The notes: generated by a model from the sequence alone, not told the origin. DNA of 64,000 nt from Pycnococcus provasolii (GCA_049487715.1 CP150557.1:769414-833413), one strand, 5' to 3'. Positions 1 through 10,416 are shown, numbered from the stretch's first letter. Numbers and translations: made by a program.

Positions 1-278
1 TTTTGAAATTATCTCGTAGGACTTTGTGTGTACAATGTTTTGTAAATACATGATTGCAGTCTCAGCTCCAAGACAGTCCCCTTTCCCACAGGTTGTACTC
101 CTTTAGACACTCTAGCTGCAGGTAGAGTAGTAAGTGCGACTCTTCAGTCATCGTGTTGATGCACGGTTGGCGGCGATGGCGACGACAACAGCGAAAACAA
201 GTCACAACCGGAGACCTCACTACGCCAACAAAAGCTCCCTGATAGAGTTGGATAAATGTTTTTTTTTTAACTTTAATA
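1..278. other. Left-edge intergenic DNA, no gene seen
   Basis: This AT-richer stretch lies downstream of the minus-strand coiled-coil gene. It holds only short overlapping open frames without protein-like composition. I see no RNA gene or repeat that I can support. Confidence 0.4.
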
Positions 279-1715
279 TCACGGTGTCGCTCGTGTGGAA
301 CGCGATGCGGCACTGGCATAGCCTGCGGCAGCTGCCGCCATCATCGCCGCAGCCCTAGCAGGGATCGGCGTCGTCGCGAAGAGAGAACCAGTCTGCGCGG
401 CGAGCGGGTCGCCACTCGACGCTGCCATGCGATGACAGACCTCCGCGCGTTGTATGATTTGGTCTGTCATATACTTGAGGCTGCTCCAATCCGATGGTTG
501 ATGAGCTGGTCGGATTGGAGCAGCCTCACTTGGATGCGGCACGGGCACGTAGACTGGCTGAGGCTGAGGGGGATGGGGAGGGCTACGCGCTTCCGACATG
601 CGCGCCGCGTGTCGCGCCTCCTCTAGCTCGCGGCGCATCTCCGCCTGCGATGCGCGCAGAGCAGCAAGCTCGTCGCTGTGCGACATGGAAGCTAAGCTTC
701 CATGCCGCACGGCCTCCAGCTCGCGACGCAAGTCGCGCTCTGCTGCACGCAGCGCATGGACCTCCCCACGCAGGCCTTCCTCGGCGTGCGCGGACATTGC
801 CTGGCGCTGCGCCTTGAGCGCGGACGCGCCTTGCACCTCCGCCTCCTCGACGCGTCGCATAGCGCTTTCCATCGACGCTTTGAGCATCTCCACCTCTCGG
901 CGCAGTGCATTTTCGTGCGCACGTGCCTGCACGAGCTCTGCATTTGCCGCCGCCGCCGCGGCTGTTCCACCTCCGGTATTTATGTACCCCTCCACCGCTC
1001 GTCGCAGCTCCGCCACCTCCGCCTTGAGGCTCGCCTCGCTGAGCCGCAGCGAGGTGATATCGCCGAGCTGCTCCTTCGCGCTGTGCAGCTCATTTTCAAG
1101 CTCCATGACGCGCTGGCGGTGCTTGATGTCGTCGTCCGCGCGCTTCTGTCCCTCCTCCTTGGCGTCAATGGCGCGCTGCCTCAGCACGACCAGCTCGCTC
1201 GACGACTGTTCGGCTATTCGCATAGATTCCTCGCGTGTCTCGCGTAGTTTTCTGTCCATGTCGAGGTTGAGCGCGAGCGCGGACTTGAGCCGCATGGCCA
1301 GCGACACGTTCTCAGCGCGAAGCTCCGCGGCGATGGTTTCGCCTCCGGCGTCTCGCATGCGCGCCAGCTCCATCTCCGCCGCTTCCCGTGCTCGTTCCGC
1401 GACGTCCAGCTTTCGCAGCAGACCTCTCACCTCGTGCTCGACGCGTCCGCTCCTTGAGAAGGCTGACGGCGGCGGCGGTCCGTGGCTGCCGTGTGCCGCG
1501 GTGTGCATGTACTGCATGTGTCCGTTTACGTTCGTGGGTGCTGCAGACCCTCTCACGGGCGACGCCGCGCCGGAGTTTACAACGTTGCGCGGCGTGGCGT
1601 GCGCGGCGTCGGCGCCTCCTCCTCCTCCGCTTCCTCCCAGCCCTCCTAGTCCGAGCGCCGCCGCCGCCAGCGTTGCTGCGCGCGCGTCGTCGTTGGCCAT
1701 GAAGAGGTCGGACAT
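279..1715 (-). CDS. Large coiled-coil protein, function unknown
   Basis: A 478-residue protein if it starts at the ATG at 1715 (MSDLFMANDD). The frame stays open to 1982, but the extra 89 residues are Ser/Pro/Arg-rich and come from a CT-rich leader, so I prefer the internal start; an ATG five codons later is also possible. The N-terminal ~90 residues are Ala/Gly-rich. From about residue 100 to 370 the protein is a long heptad-like helix rich in Glu, Arg, Ala and Leu, with repeated LRRE, ELRR and ALRA stretches. A Pro-rich linker follows, then an Ala-rich tail. This composition fits a structural or tethering coiled coil (golgin, kinesin-adaptor or centrosomal type), but no family motif is visible and I assign no function. 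Confidence 0.6.
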   Translation of the reverse strand: MSDLFMANDDARAATLAAAALGLGGLGGSGGGGGADAAHATPRNVVNSGAASPVRGSAAPTNVNGHMQYMHTAAHGSHGPPPPSAFSRSGRVEHEVRGLLRKLDVAERAREAAEMELARMRDAGGETIAAELRAENVSLAMRLKSALALNLDMDRKLRETREESMRIAEQSSSELVVLRQRAIDAKEEGQKRADDDIKHRQRVMELENELHSAKEQLGDITSLRLSEASLKAEVAELRRAVEGYINTGGGTAAAAAANAELVQARAHENALRREVEMLKASMESAMRRVEEAEVQGASALKAQRQAMSAHAEEGLRGEVHALRAAERDLRRELEAVRHGSLASMSHSDELAALRASQAEMRRELEEARHAARMSEARSPPHPPQPQPVYVPVPHPSEAAPIRPAHQPSDWSSLKYMTDQIIQRAEVCHRMAASSGDPLAAQTGSLFATTPIPARAAAMMAAAAAGYASAASRSTRATP

Positions 1716-2009
1716 GCACGACCTCGTGCGAACGCGAAGACGAGCCTTGCGTTGCCTTGCAGGGGGAGGGAGACGAGGCTGCGAGGGGGAGAGGGAAAGG
1801 GAAAGGCACTGCACTCGCACGGCCGGGCGAAAAAAGGACAACAGAACAGGGCAGCAGGGGAGAGGAGAAGGAGAGAAAGAATCCCCGGATCCAACGGCTA
1901 GTTCAAGGCTGCCTCTTTGTTCCTCGCGTTCCTCGCCTTCCACGTTCGTTCGCGCCCTGGAAAGGTATGTAGTTCGCGCCAACTGGTTTGGTTTTAGGGT
2001 TGGGTTACT

Positions 2010-2043
2010 TTAGGGTTAGGGTTAGGGCTAGGGCTAGGGTTAT
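2010..2043 (+). repeat. Short degenerate interstitial telomere-like tract
   Basis: About five TTAGGG or GCTAGGG units lie 295 bp upstream of the coiled-coil gene start. They stop about 45 bp before the copia remnant. The orientation matches the right telomere. Confidence 0.8.
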
Positions 2044-2087
2044 TTTGGGGGGGCTTTTGGGGATCCCGCTCTTGCGCTCTCCCTGTA

Positions 2088-3104
2088 ATGGATGCACTCT
2101 GCAAGCGATTCGATATTGGCTCGCAGCAGGAGCAGCTCACCCGAATGTTCAACATAAAGGTTAACTATCTACCTGATGGATCATTTCTGCTAAACCAAAA
2201 GGCATACATAATGGATTTGGCTCGCACCTACAATTTGGAGCAGAACCCGGAAATTAATACTCCTATGTCATCTCATTTCGTCATTAAGGTTAAATCTGAG
2301 CTGACCGAGGCTGAAAAGCTCAAGATGAAGACTAGGCCTTTCCTTTCTTTATTCTCAGCTCTTCTGTGGGTGAATAGATGCACACGTCATGATATCAGCG
2401 TTGCGCTGATTGTTATTTCTCGGGCGTTAAGTAATCCTGATCCCACGCATTGGAATCAGTTGATTCGGATTCTTACTTACCTGGTCAACACATGTGAAGA
2501 AGGTCTGGAGTATAAGGCTATCGATCAGCCACTGGCCCTATCAGTTCTGGTTGATGCGAGTCACGCAAGCTGTCCTATAACTGGGCGAAGTATTTCTGGA
2601 TTGTATGTTACATGTGGCAATTGTCTTTTGGATTGGTACTGCAAGCATCAGCCGTATACTACTCTGAGCAGTGGAGAGGCCGAGACCGTCGCCGGAGCGA
2701 CCGCAGTCACTCATCTTCTCTATTGGAAGCAGTTGTTTCTTCATGCTTTTCAACTAAGTGTGCAAACTTTCCTCTTCAGCGACTCAACTACGTGCAGAAA
2801 TATCTTGACCAATCCGATTCACAACACGTCCATGAAGCATATCAGGACGCGATTGTTCTTTACGCGCGAGCACGCTCGTGCTGGAGTCTTCAAGCTCCTT
2901 CATACTCCAGGTGACGATAACCCATCTGATGCACTCACAAAACCTTTGTCTTTTCAACGAATTCAACACCTCATGCAGGTACTTAAGTCGTGGGGTTACC
3001 GCGTACTAAATTTCATTAGGACTTCAGCGCAGGCATCGGCCGATGAGCCGTCAGCCAAACGCATGAAGCAGACCACAGCACACGCCGATGGCGATGCATT
3101 CTAA
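2088..3104 (+). mobile_element. Ty1/copia retrotransposon remnant: RT C-terminus plus RNase H
   Basis: A 338-codon open frame covering the 3' end of a copia-type polyprotein. Residues 1-90 match the region after the reverse-transcriptase catalytic loop, with the DGSFLLNQKAYIMDLA segment. Residues 150-290 are the RNase H domain: VDASHASCPITGRSISG, the SSGEAE block, and the SDSTTC Asp. The tail KHIRTRLFFTREH...GDDNPSDALTKPL is the standard copia end. The catalytic YVDD loop, integrase and gag are absent, so the element is 5' truncated and cannot be autonomous. Its codon use is clearly more AT-rich than its neighbours, consistent with an inserted element. No 5' LTR is visible; the following ~600 bp may contain the 3' untranslated region and LTR. 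Confidence 0.85.
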
Positions 3105-4027
3105 TGCGCAGGACTGATCACCCTGACGCTCTCTCATCTTTTCTTTTCTTTTTGTTTATACGCCTTCGTGGCAATTTTGGGTCCATGCATGGCATTGGCC
3201 GGACAGTGTCCTCATCGGTTTCATTTTCGTTTTCGGTTTCTTTTCCACCTTTTGTGGTTTTTCTTTTACCTTCAGTTTTACCTTACACGTGCAGCACCTT
3301 CGCCTGTTCGGCGTGGGTGGTGTGTGGCTTAACCCCTAATTCAGGTGGTTAACGCCGAACGAGGCTCTTGACCCCTAAGGCCCCCGGGGAAGTCCCCGGG
3401 GATAGCCGCCTTAGGAACGGTTGTCTTTGTTTCCCTTTACGTGTAACTCTCACCTTTTTCCGGTTTACCTTAAGTACTCCTTCGTAAGTGTACGCGCGGC
3501 AGAGCGTACCGCGGCAACTCAAGGCGCCACCTGCCACAGTGAAAGGATTCGTCAACAAACTATCTCCAACCAGATAGATCAACGTCAGATCGCTCGCAAG
3601 TATGCAGTATGCTGCAAGTGCCGCGTAGGCATCCATCCTAATACTACTGATCCATGTTCACATTCTACGGAAATCGATACAAGCACACGATGAAGACCGA
3701 AATACTGTAACCTAGCTCTAGGCAATTGATTGGCAAAAAGACAAGAACAAAAATAGCAGACCAGCTGGATTGGACACCATCATACTGTATTATAACGGAG
3801 TTTACGCACAGCGCATGCTGTATATATTATATAGGCTCAAATCAAAGGTAAATTTGGTCTCTGGGTTAATCGACCGTAGTTACTTATTTCTTTTGACATT
3901 TTTTTTTCTTCGCATACCTCCCATATCACAATATTACCCCACAGAAGAGATACATCGTCGTTCGTCAAACAGCGCGCACAAACAAGATCAGCCGATTATG
4001 CCAACTATGGACTGGACCATTTTTTTC
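3105..4027. other. Retroelement 3' flank / intergenic AT-rich DNA
   Basis: About 920 bp without a convincing gene. It probably includes the untranslated end of the copia element, but no matching LTR partner exists in the window to define it. A strong inverted repeat lies at 3374-3415: CCTAAGGC pairs with GCCTTAGG around an inner CCCCGGGG pair. The stretch from 3700 to 4027 is AT-rich and leads to the 3' end of the Hsp110 gene. Confidence 0.4.
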
Positions 4028-6505
4028 TTAATCCAGGTCATTCGCCGTCTCCATGCCTTCCTTCGCCTCGCCACCCTCCGTCTCCATCGGTGCGTCTCCC
4101 TCCGCCGCGGGCTTCTCCTCCGTGGCTGCAGGCTTGGGCTCCTCCTTCGGCGGCGCAGGCTTCGGCTTTGACATAATCGGCTGGCAGAAGCGCTCAACCG
4201 TCTCGCGCTTTCGGTTGATGTCTGCCGTGAAGACCACGGGTGCCGCAGTCTTCGCATTCGACTCCTGCTGAGCAAGCTTGTCCTGCAGCCACATCAGCGC
4301 GTCCGCGCACTCCTTCGTCACCTTATCCTTGTCGCCCTGCTCAATGTGAGCGTACGCCGCGTCCGATCCCGTCGCCATCTCCGTGAAGCGCTTGCACACA
4401 GCCTGCAGATTCGAGGCAACCTCCGGCCGCGACGCCGCCTCGTTGTATCGCTCCTCGATCGGGTCGCCAATCGCCTTGAGCTCGCCAATCTTCTGCACGT
4501 AAACGCCCTTCGCCTCGTCCTCGCCATCCTCGTAAAGCCAGTCTTCCATAGAGTCGAGCTTGGAGTTGAACGACGACTTGTCACCCTCCGTGACGTACTC
4601 CGTGTACGTGTCGCACAGCTTGTTTCGCATCGAGTAAATGTAAGCCTCCAGCTCGTTCTTCTTGTCTTTCGTCTCCTCCTGGATGCGGTCGGTCATCGCC
4701 ATGTCGTACTCCTTCTCCACCGCGCCCTGAAGATCGGCAGCGTTCATGCCCGTCGTCGCCGCGTTGTACGCCACATCCTCGCGCCTCACCTTCTTCTTCT
4801 TCTTCGGCGCCTCGGCTGCCGCTGCGCCCGCGTCCGCCTCCATCGGCGCCTCGCCGCCGGCGTCCGCGGCGGGTGCACCTGATGCGGCATCCGTCTCCAT
4901 CTTATCGCCGTTCTCCGACGTCGGCGCCGCAGCCGCGGCGGGATCCGCCTCCTCCACCTCTACAACCGTCTGCACGCTGTCGAGGCTCACGACACCGTGC
5001 AGGTTCAGGCGAACCTTGACTTTCAACTTCGCCTTGTCCGACCCATCGGGCACCGGGAACTTGCCAATTTCGAACTTGCTAATTTGCTGCGGAATTCCCG
5101 CGGAAAGCTGCGACGGGTCAGCGTACAGGCACTCAACGGCGAACGGCTCGGAGCGAAAAAATGTGATCATCTTCTCGCTAGGGAGCACGTTCCCCTTGGG
5201 GAACAGCACGCTCGTGACGCTGTTGCCGTCCGCCGCACCTGCCGCGGCGTCGTCCGCACCCTCGTCAGCTCCTGCCGCCACCTTGTCCCAGCGGAATGCG
5301 ATGCTGTACGGCGTGACGTCCTGCACGTCGAACTCACGAACGCGGAATGCCGGCGACAGCATCGCGCACTGCAGCGCACATCCGCGGGACACAGCCTCCG
5401 TGGCGTTGAGGTGCCGGGCAACCTGCTTCCCGAAAAACTCCTCGAGAGTTCGCACGAGGCAAGGCGTGCGGCTGGCGGCACCCACCACCTCCACCTCCGA
5501 GATCTCGTCGGGCCGCAGTCCGGCGTCCGCGAGCGCGGTCTTGATGGGCGTGAGAAATCGGTCAAAGGTGGACACCGCGAGCTCCTCGAGCTTCTCGCGC
5601 GTCAGCTTCGTGCTGCAGTCGACGTCGTTCATGAGGCACTCGACGTTCAGCGGCGCCTCAGGGTTAATGGAGAGGATCTTCTTCACCTTCTCAATCTCGT
5701 TGTTCAAGCGCATTGCCGCACGCGCGTTCTGGCTCACGTCGACACCCTTGCTTCCGTACTTTTCCTTGAACTCCGCGGCGATGTGACGAAACACCGCGGC
5801 GTCAATGTCGCGTCCTCCAAAGTTTCGGTCAAACGCCTGGCTGAGCACCTTCAGCTGCCCCTTCTTGAACGCCACAACGCACACCTGCAGGCTTGCGTGT
5901 CCCATGTCAACGAACATGACGTGCTGCGGGTTGTCCTCCGGCAGGTCCGTGCGGAAGATGCCGTATGCGAGCGCCGTGGCGGTGGTTTCGTTCATGAGCC
6001 GCAGGCAGTTGAATCCGGCGATTTTTGTGGCGTCGAGCATGGCGCGCCTCTGCTTTTCGTTGAAGAAGGCTGGCACGCCGACGACGACGTCCGTGACCTT
6101 CGAGCCTTGGTCCGCCTCGGCGATGAGCTTGAGGTCCGCCATCTGCATCGCGAGGCATCGCTGCGGCGAGAACTGCGCGGGCTGGCCGAGGTATGTGACG
6201 TTGATGAGAGGCTCGTTGTCGGGCCCTGGCGTGACGCTGAACGGCAGGTTCTTCACCTCCTCCGCGAAGTCAGGCTCGTTGAACGATCGTCCAATAATCC
6301 TCTTGAGCTGGCTGACGGTGTTCTTCGGGTTCATCATAACCTTCGCGGAAGCGTCCGTGCCCATGAATCTCTGTTTTTCGTCGAAGTTGACCATGGACGG
6401 CGTTTCTCGCTTGGACTCCTTGTTGAGTATGACATCGACGCCTCGACGACGCGCGAGTGCGACTGTGGAGGTGAGGTTTCCGATGTCGACGCCGCACACG
6501 GACAT
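4028..6505 (-). CDS. Hsp110/HSPA4-class Hsp70-like nucleotide exchange chaperone
   Basis: An 825-residue cytosolic Hsp110 (plant HSP70-14/15, yeast Sse class). In this family the protein binds ATP, acts as nucleotide exchange factor for canonical Hsp70, and holds unfolded clients. The N-terminus GVDIGNLTSTVALARRRGVD is the Hsp110 form of the actin-fold ATPase. The nucleotide-binding domain spans about residues 1-385, with NETTATALAYGI and the phosphate loop GHASLQV. A beta substrate domain follows to about 520. An acidic/Ala-rich insert typical of Hsp110s with a Lys-rich patch (PKKKKKVRRE) leads to the helical lid (about 600-770) and a Pro/Glu tail. Total length is normal for the family. There is no signal peptide and no KDEL-like end, which argues against the ER form. 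The start at 6505 gives the canonical N-terminus. The coding-strand 5' leader is pyrimidine-rich. Confidence 0.95.
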   Translation of the reverse strand: MSVCGVDIGNLTSTVALARRRGVDVILNKESKRETPSMVNFDEKQRFMGTDASAKVMMNPKNTVSQLKRIIGRSFNEPDFAEEVKNLPFSVTPGPDNEPLINVTYLGQPAQFSPQRCLAMQMADLKLIAEADQGSKVTDVVVGVPAFFNEKQRRAMLDATKIAGFNCLRLMNETTATALAYGIFRTDLPEDNPQHVMFVDMGHASLQVCVVAFKKGQLKVLSQAFDRNFGGRDIDAAVFRHIAAEFKEKYGSKGVDVSQNARAAMRLNNEIEKVKKILSINPEAPLNVECLMNDVDCSTKLTREKLEELAVSTFDRFLTPIKTALADAGLRPDEISEVEVVGAASRTPCLVRTLEEFFGKQVARHLNATEAVSRGCALQCAMLSPAFRVREFDVQDVTPYSIAFRWDKVAAGADEGADDAAAGAADGNSVTSVLFPKGNVLPSEKMITFFRSEPFAVECLYADPSQLSAGIPQQISKFEIGKFPVPDGSDKAKLKVKVRLNLHGVVSLDSVQTVVEVEEADPAAAAAPTSENGDKMETDAASGAPAADAGGEAPMEADAGAAAAEAPKKKKKVRREDVAYNAATTGMNAADLQGAVEKEYDMAMTDRIQEETKDKKNELEAYIYSMRNKLCDTYTEYVTEGDKSSFNSKLDSMEDWLYEDGEDEAKGVYVQKIGELKAIGDPIEERYNEAASRPEVASNLQAVCKRFTEMATGSDAAYAHIEQGDKDKVTKECADALMWLQDKLAQQESNAKTAAPVVFTADINRKRETVERFCQPIMSKPKPAPPKEEPKPAATEEKPAAEGDAPMETEGGEAKEGMETANDLD

Positions 6506-7105
6506 CTTGGTTGAAAAGTGAGGTGCGAAAAGAAAAGAAGAGGGAGGAGTGATCTGGATTCTTCGGGAGGGGAGGGACGAGGGGAAGGAAGGGGCGGCGG
6601 ACCTGGAGGTGGAGGGAGGGAGACCTTCTCTTCTTCTCTTCTCCAGACACCTTTCTAAAATAAAATAAGTCTTCTTCGCCTAACACTTTGCCTCCTGTCT
6701 GCTTCCCTATTCGGGGTTACATCGGGGTCCCAACTCATCCCCTCGACCTCCTTCGAGGGGAGGGAGGGACCCGTCTTCCTTTCCCATGACCTACTGTATG
6801 TGGGTGTCCTCTCGCAATACATAATGGCCCTCTCGCAGGGTCTGCTGCCTGTCGCCTGCTGGGGGGGGTGGTCCCATCTTTGGTTGTGGGCTGGGGCCCC
6901 TCTTGCTGGCCGGTCCCGCCTCGTCTCGCCTTGTCCCGAGATTTTACTCCACAACACTTCCTGGCCCAACTTCGTCCGGACGTGTCTGACTGTCTGGCAG
7001 TCTAAAAAAGGGAACAAAGCTTTTTTCAAAGCAGAACTGCAGGCCGGGACCCGGGACACGCTGGACGCCACCCTCAGAGTTGTATGTAAGTAAAATTGAC
7101 AGACG
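6506..7105. other. 600-bp intergenic region, no gene seen
   Basis: This lies between the Hsp110 5' end and the 3' end of the next minus-strand gene. The first ~150 bp (6520-6640) are purine-rich on the plus strand and form the CT-rich Hsp110 leader. Open frames in the rest have no protein-like composition. Confidence 0.4.
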
Positions 7106-8767
7106 TTACTTTTCTTTCAGGGGACTTTTTAAAGGCCGACCACGTTTTGGTGGTGGTGGCGGAGGAATGCCAGGCTTGCCGCCTGGGGGTGGTGGACGTG
7201 AAGGCGGCGGGCGTGAAGAAGGCGGCGGAGGTGCGCCAGGCGGCCGTTCCATATTTCGGAGCGCATCGGCAAGCTGCCTCGAAATGTCCGCGCGGCACGA
7301 TAGCGCCGCGCCAATCAGCAAGTGCTCTTGATGCTTGAGAACGGCGCGCCAGTGCTCGTCGACGCTTAGCGTCGTCAGCGTGCTCACGCTGATCTGCCCG
7401 CACGCCTCCGTCCACGACCGGCCTCCCTGCTGAGCAGGCTTGTGCGTCACCTGCGCGAGCCGAATGAGGCGGTGTACAAACGAGTGAGCGGCGTGTCGTC
7501 TTGCAAGCTCTGCTTGCACCAGCGCACTTGGACGCAGGTTGGATGGCAGGTTCAGAAGGCGGCACAGTATGTACGTCGCGGCATGTGTCACCTCCATTTC
7601 CTGCATGCTCGCAACCTGCGCAGAGGAGGCGGACATGTACTGCACGCCACTCCCGCACGCGAGCGAGTCAGCGAGCGCAGCGACGAGCGAAATGACGCGC
7701 GTGCCCGGAGGAGCTTGAGCTTGGAGCTGCTGGATGGAGCCGCCTTCGCCGGCGAACGATGCCATAAAGTCCAAGCCGACTTGCGTTGCCGCTAAGCCGG
7801 CAAGCGCCGCGATGGCGGACACCTGGACGAGCCCGAGTCGTCGCTGGCGCACGAGTCCGCAGATGCCGTTCAGCAGCGCGCGTCCCTCGACGCAAAGCCG
7901 CGGCTTGCCCTTGTCGTCCACGTTCGCGTGGTGAAACCCTCTCCACGCACCGTGCAGGCTGTTCTCCGCAATCGCGCTTGAGCCGCGTAGAACGACGTCG
8001 AGGGACGCCTCCCCAGCTTCGAGAATCGCGGGTGGAATGGCAGGCGTATCGCCGTCTCGTCTCGGCTGGTCCGCGAACGTCGCGAGCGCGAGCATGCACT
8101 CCGCCAGCGCCGCCACCGCCGCTTGACTGCGTGCAATGCAGAAGCAGTTCGTGGAGCTCGCGCTGGCGGCGTTGCGCAGCACTGTGACTGCGGCGCCCAC
8201 CGTCTGGTGCGCGTGCTCATGCTCCGACTCCTCTTCGAACAGCTCCGGCTCTAGGTCCCACCACCAAGATGACGACGACGACGACGGCGCCAAGGCTGAC
8301 GTTGTCGCCGCCGCGGCGGCAGCAGCAGGAGACACGCCGTCGTCTCGCTTTCTCTTTCCGTTCGGCTGCATCGGCGCCTGCGCCTTCGCCTGCGCGCCCG
8401 CCGACGCCGACGCGAATGCGGCTGTTGTCGCCACGATCGGCGTGGCGCATATTGTTCTCAGGTGCCTGCTGATGCTCCTTGCGAGCGCATCGAGCAAGCC
8501 CGCGCACTGCTGGAAGGCGAGGCACGCCGACGGGTCGCACGACGACACGGCGAGCGTGTTGAGCACCCACGCCGCCTGGTCCGGCAGCTCGGAGTCGAGC
8601 GCGAGCTTGAGCTGCGCTGCGTGGGTGGCTGCGAAAGCCGGCGTCGCCCCTCTGAACTCCGGTCCGTTGAGGTCGAGGTCTCTGTGCGTTCTGTCAGCGG
8701 GCGGCGTGAGCGGCGAGGGCGCGTCCGGCGCGCCCGAGGAGGCGGAGGCACCGACGCGTCGTCCCAT
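7106..8767 (-). CDS. ARM-type chromatin protein, LFR/BAF250-like with AT-hook
   Basis: A 553-residue, mostly helical Ala/Leu-rich protein. Residues about 40-100 (QLKLALDSELPDQAAWVLNT, then an LLDAL stretch) resemble the conserved block of plant LFR and animal ARID1/BAF250 C-terminal domains, subunits of SWI/SNF chromatin remodellers. The block EEESEHEHAHQTVGAAVTVL near 175-200 and the following helices look like armadillo repeats. The C-terminus is Pro-rich and ends with an AT-hook-like KRGRPLKSPLKEK, consistent with DNA contact. There is no ARID domain. It is divergent from the ARF gene with 508 bp between starts. The SWI/SNF link is inferred from a short block; a generic ARM protein remains possible. 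Confidence 0.5.
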   Translation of the reverse strand: MGRRVGASASSGAPDAPSPLTPPADRTHRDLDLNGPEFRGATPAFAATHAAQLKLALDSELPDQAAWVLNTLAVSSCDPSACLAFQQCAGLLDALARSISRHLRTICATPIVATTAAFASASAGAQAKAQAPMQPNGKRKRDDGVSPAAAAAAATTSALAPSSSSSSWWWDLEPELFEEESEHEHAHQTVGAAVTVLRNAASASSTNCFCIARSQAAVAALAECMLALATFADQPRRDGDTPAIPPAILEAGEASLDVVLRGSSAIAENSLHGAWRGFHHANVDDKGKPRLCVEGRALLNGICGLVRQRRLGLVQVSAIAALAGLAATQVGLDFMASFAGEGGSIQQLQAQAPPGTRVISLVAALADSLACGSGVQYMSASSAQVASMQEMEVTHAATYILCRLLNLPSNLRPSALVQAELARRHAAHSFVHRLIRLAQVTHKPAQQGGRSWTEACGQISVSTLTTLSVDEHWRAVLKHQEHLLIGAALSCRADISRQLADALRNMERPPGAPPPPSSRPPPSRPPPPGGKPGIPPPPPPKRGRPLKSPLKEK

Positions 8768-9275
8768 GGGCGTAGCGTACGAGCCCAGCCGAGTGAATTG
8801 GTTTTGGGACGGGATGGTGGGTGGGGTGGGCGCGGGTTTGCGAGGGTTTGAACTTACTTCAGGACGATTATGATTTCGGGGTTGGGGAACACCGAAGCAC
8901 GAAGGAACACCTACCGACTACCGTAGGCGGAACCAACTGGCGAAACCCCTACCGGGTAGTGTAGAGTAAAACCTATCATAGAGGGTGGAATCTTTTAGGG
9001 TTTCCCTCTTCCAGCTTTGCCTCTGGTAGGGTAGATCGCCGCCCTTTCTTTAACAACCTCTCCCGTCCTCTCTCTCTCGCCTTCTCCGAACCTCTTTTCT
9101 TCCCCTTTGCTGCTGCCAACCACTCTCCTCTCCTCTCCTCTCGCTCGCGGGTTCCCGTCATTTCAACTCATCCGCCTCCTCTCCTCTCCTCTCCTCTCTC
9201 CTCTCTCCTTCTCCTCTCCTTCCTTCCTTGATTCATCCTTGCTTTTCGCCTTTGGTTCTTCTTGGTTCACGCAAC
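8768..9275. promoter_or_regulatory. Bidirectional intergenic promoter region with CT-rich leader
   Basis: 508 bp separate two divergent starts. It contains a telomere-like TTTTAGGGTTT at 8993-9003 and a long C/T-rich tract (about 9040-9240, dominated by CTCTCCTCTC) just before the ARF ATG. This is probably the 5' leader or core promoter. Confidence 0.45.
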
Positions 9276-9869
9276 ATGGGAAACGCAATCAGCTCTTGGA
9301 AAAAAGCAATAGAAAAGCTGTTCGGAAACCGCGAGATGCGCGTCGTTATGCTCGGACTCGACGCCGCGGGGAAGACGACGATCCTGTATAAGTTACACAT
9401 TGGGGAGGTGCTCAGCACTGTGCCAACCATCGGATTCAACGTCGAGAAGGTGCAGTACAAGAACGTGCAGTTCACCGTCTGGGACGTGGGTGGGCAGGAG
9501 AAACTCAGACCGCTGTGGAGGCACTACTTCAACAACACAGACGGGCTCATCTACGTCGTCGACTCGCTCGATCGCGAGCGAATAAATCGAAGCGCGGATG
9601 AGTTTAAGCAGATTATCGACGACCCACTCATGCGCAACAGCGCCGTCCTCGTATTTGCCAACAAGCAGGACCTTCCGAACTGCCTCAGTCCTGCGGAGGT
9701 GTGCGAGGGGATGGGACTTCTGCAGATGAAGGGGCGCAAGTGGCACGTGCAGAGTACTGTGGCGACGCGCGGCGAGGGTCTGTACGAGGGCCTCGACTGG
9801 CTCGCTACCACGCTCAAGTCTATGCAGCGCCGCGGCGAGCACACATCAGTGAAAGCGGAGGGACGGTGA
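9276..9869 (+). CDS. ADP-ribosylation factor (ARF1-type small GTPase)
   Basis: A 197-residue ARF. In this family, GTP-bound ARF on Golgi membranes recruits COPI and other coats. The ATG at 9276 gives [10 protein letters not shown], with Gly2 for N-myristoylation and an amphipathic helix. P-loop GLDAAGKT is at residues 27-34, the switch regions include [10 protein letters not shown] and [17 protein letters not shown], and the guanine motif is NKQD near 129. The last guanine-contact motif is VATRGEG, where ARF1 usually has CATSG. The N-terminus is three residues longer than usual, and a ~15-residue polar tail (HTSVKAEGR end) extends beyond the usual 181 residues. The subclass (ARF1 versus a divergent ARF) is uncertain; GTPase identity is firm. 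A TGTAA motif lies 109 nt after the stop. Confidence 0.93.
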   Translation: MGNAISSWKKAIEKLFGNREMRVVMLGLDAAGKTTILYKLHIGEVLSTVPTIGFNVEKVQYKNVQFTVWDVGGQEKLRPLWRHYFNNTDGLIYVVDSLDRERINRSADEFKQIIDDPLMRNSAVLVFANKQDLPNCLSPAEVCEGMGLLQMKGRKWHVQSTVATRGEGLYEGLDWLATTLKSMQRRGEHTSVKAEGR

Positions 9870-10416
9870 CGTGACAACATGACGGCCGTGAAGCGACGAA
9901 CGCGTGCGTGCGTGCGTGCGTGCTGCGCCGTCGCGACACACGTCAGTGAAAGTGCGAGCGCACCGTAGTGACCAGCTCTGTAAATGTTTCATAAAAGACG
10001 ACCCGCGAGGGATTTGTTCCGCCGATCTAACAATAGCGGACTGTTGTCGTGGAGCATGCATGAGCAGATGATTGCCCCCCCCCCCTTCCCGAACCAAACC
10101 CCCAATCCATCCCTGTTGCCATCGGGAACCACTGCAGAGCAACAGAGTCGGGGCTTTTCCCTCCCTTTCCCAGGCCCTTTCCCTTTCCCTCCCGCTTTCC
10201 CTTCCCGGTCTTTTTCTTCTTCTTTCTTCCCCCCCCGTCCCGTCCCGTCAGGTCAGGTCAGGTCGCATAACCCGTCCTCGAGGGGTCAACAATAACGAAA
10301 CCGACTCTTTTTCGTGCGCGCGTTTCCATCGCCACGGGTCCCGCCCGCCACTCCCGTTCGGCGCGATTCTTGCCATTAGTTATTCTTGCACTGTCGCGAT
10401 CAAATTCCATTGATTG
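9870..10416. other. Intergenic region with simple repeats
   Basis: 547 bp between ARF and the ABC transporter. It has a GTGC tetranucleotide run (about 9903-9923), a C-homopolymer near 10077, and a CCCGT/CAGGT pentanucleotide run near 10228-10263. The last 250 bp are pyrimidine-rich, as in other leaders here. No gene seen. Confidence 0.5.

Noticed and set aside
598-2013. 471-codon plus-strand ORF opposite the coiled-coil gene
   Set aside because: High-GC shadow frame, Ser/Arg/Ala-biased; the minus-strand frame has the coherent heptad pattern and a sensible start.
4997-6514. 505-codon plus-strand ORF opposite Hsp110
   Set aside because: Antisense shadow of a well-supported chaperone gene; no family-like motif.
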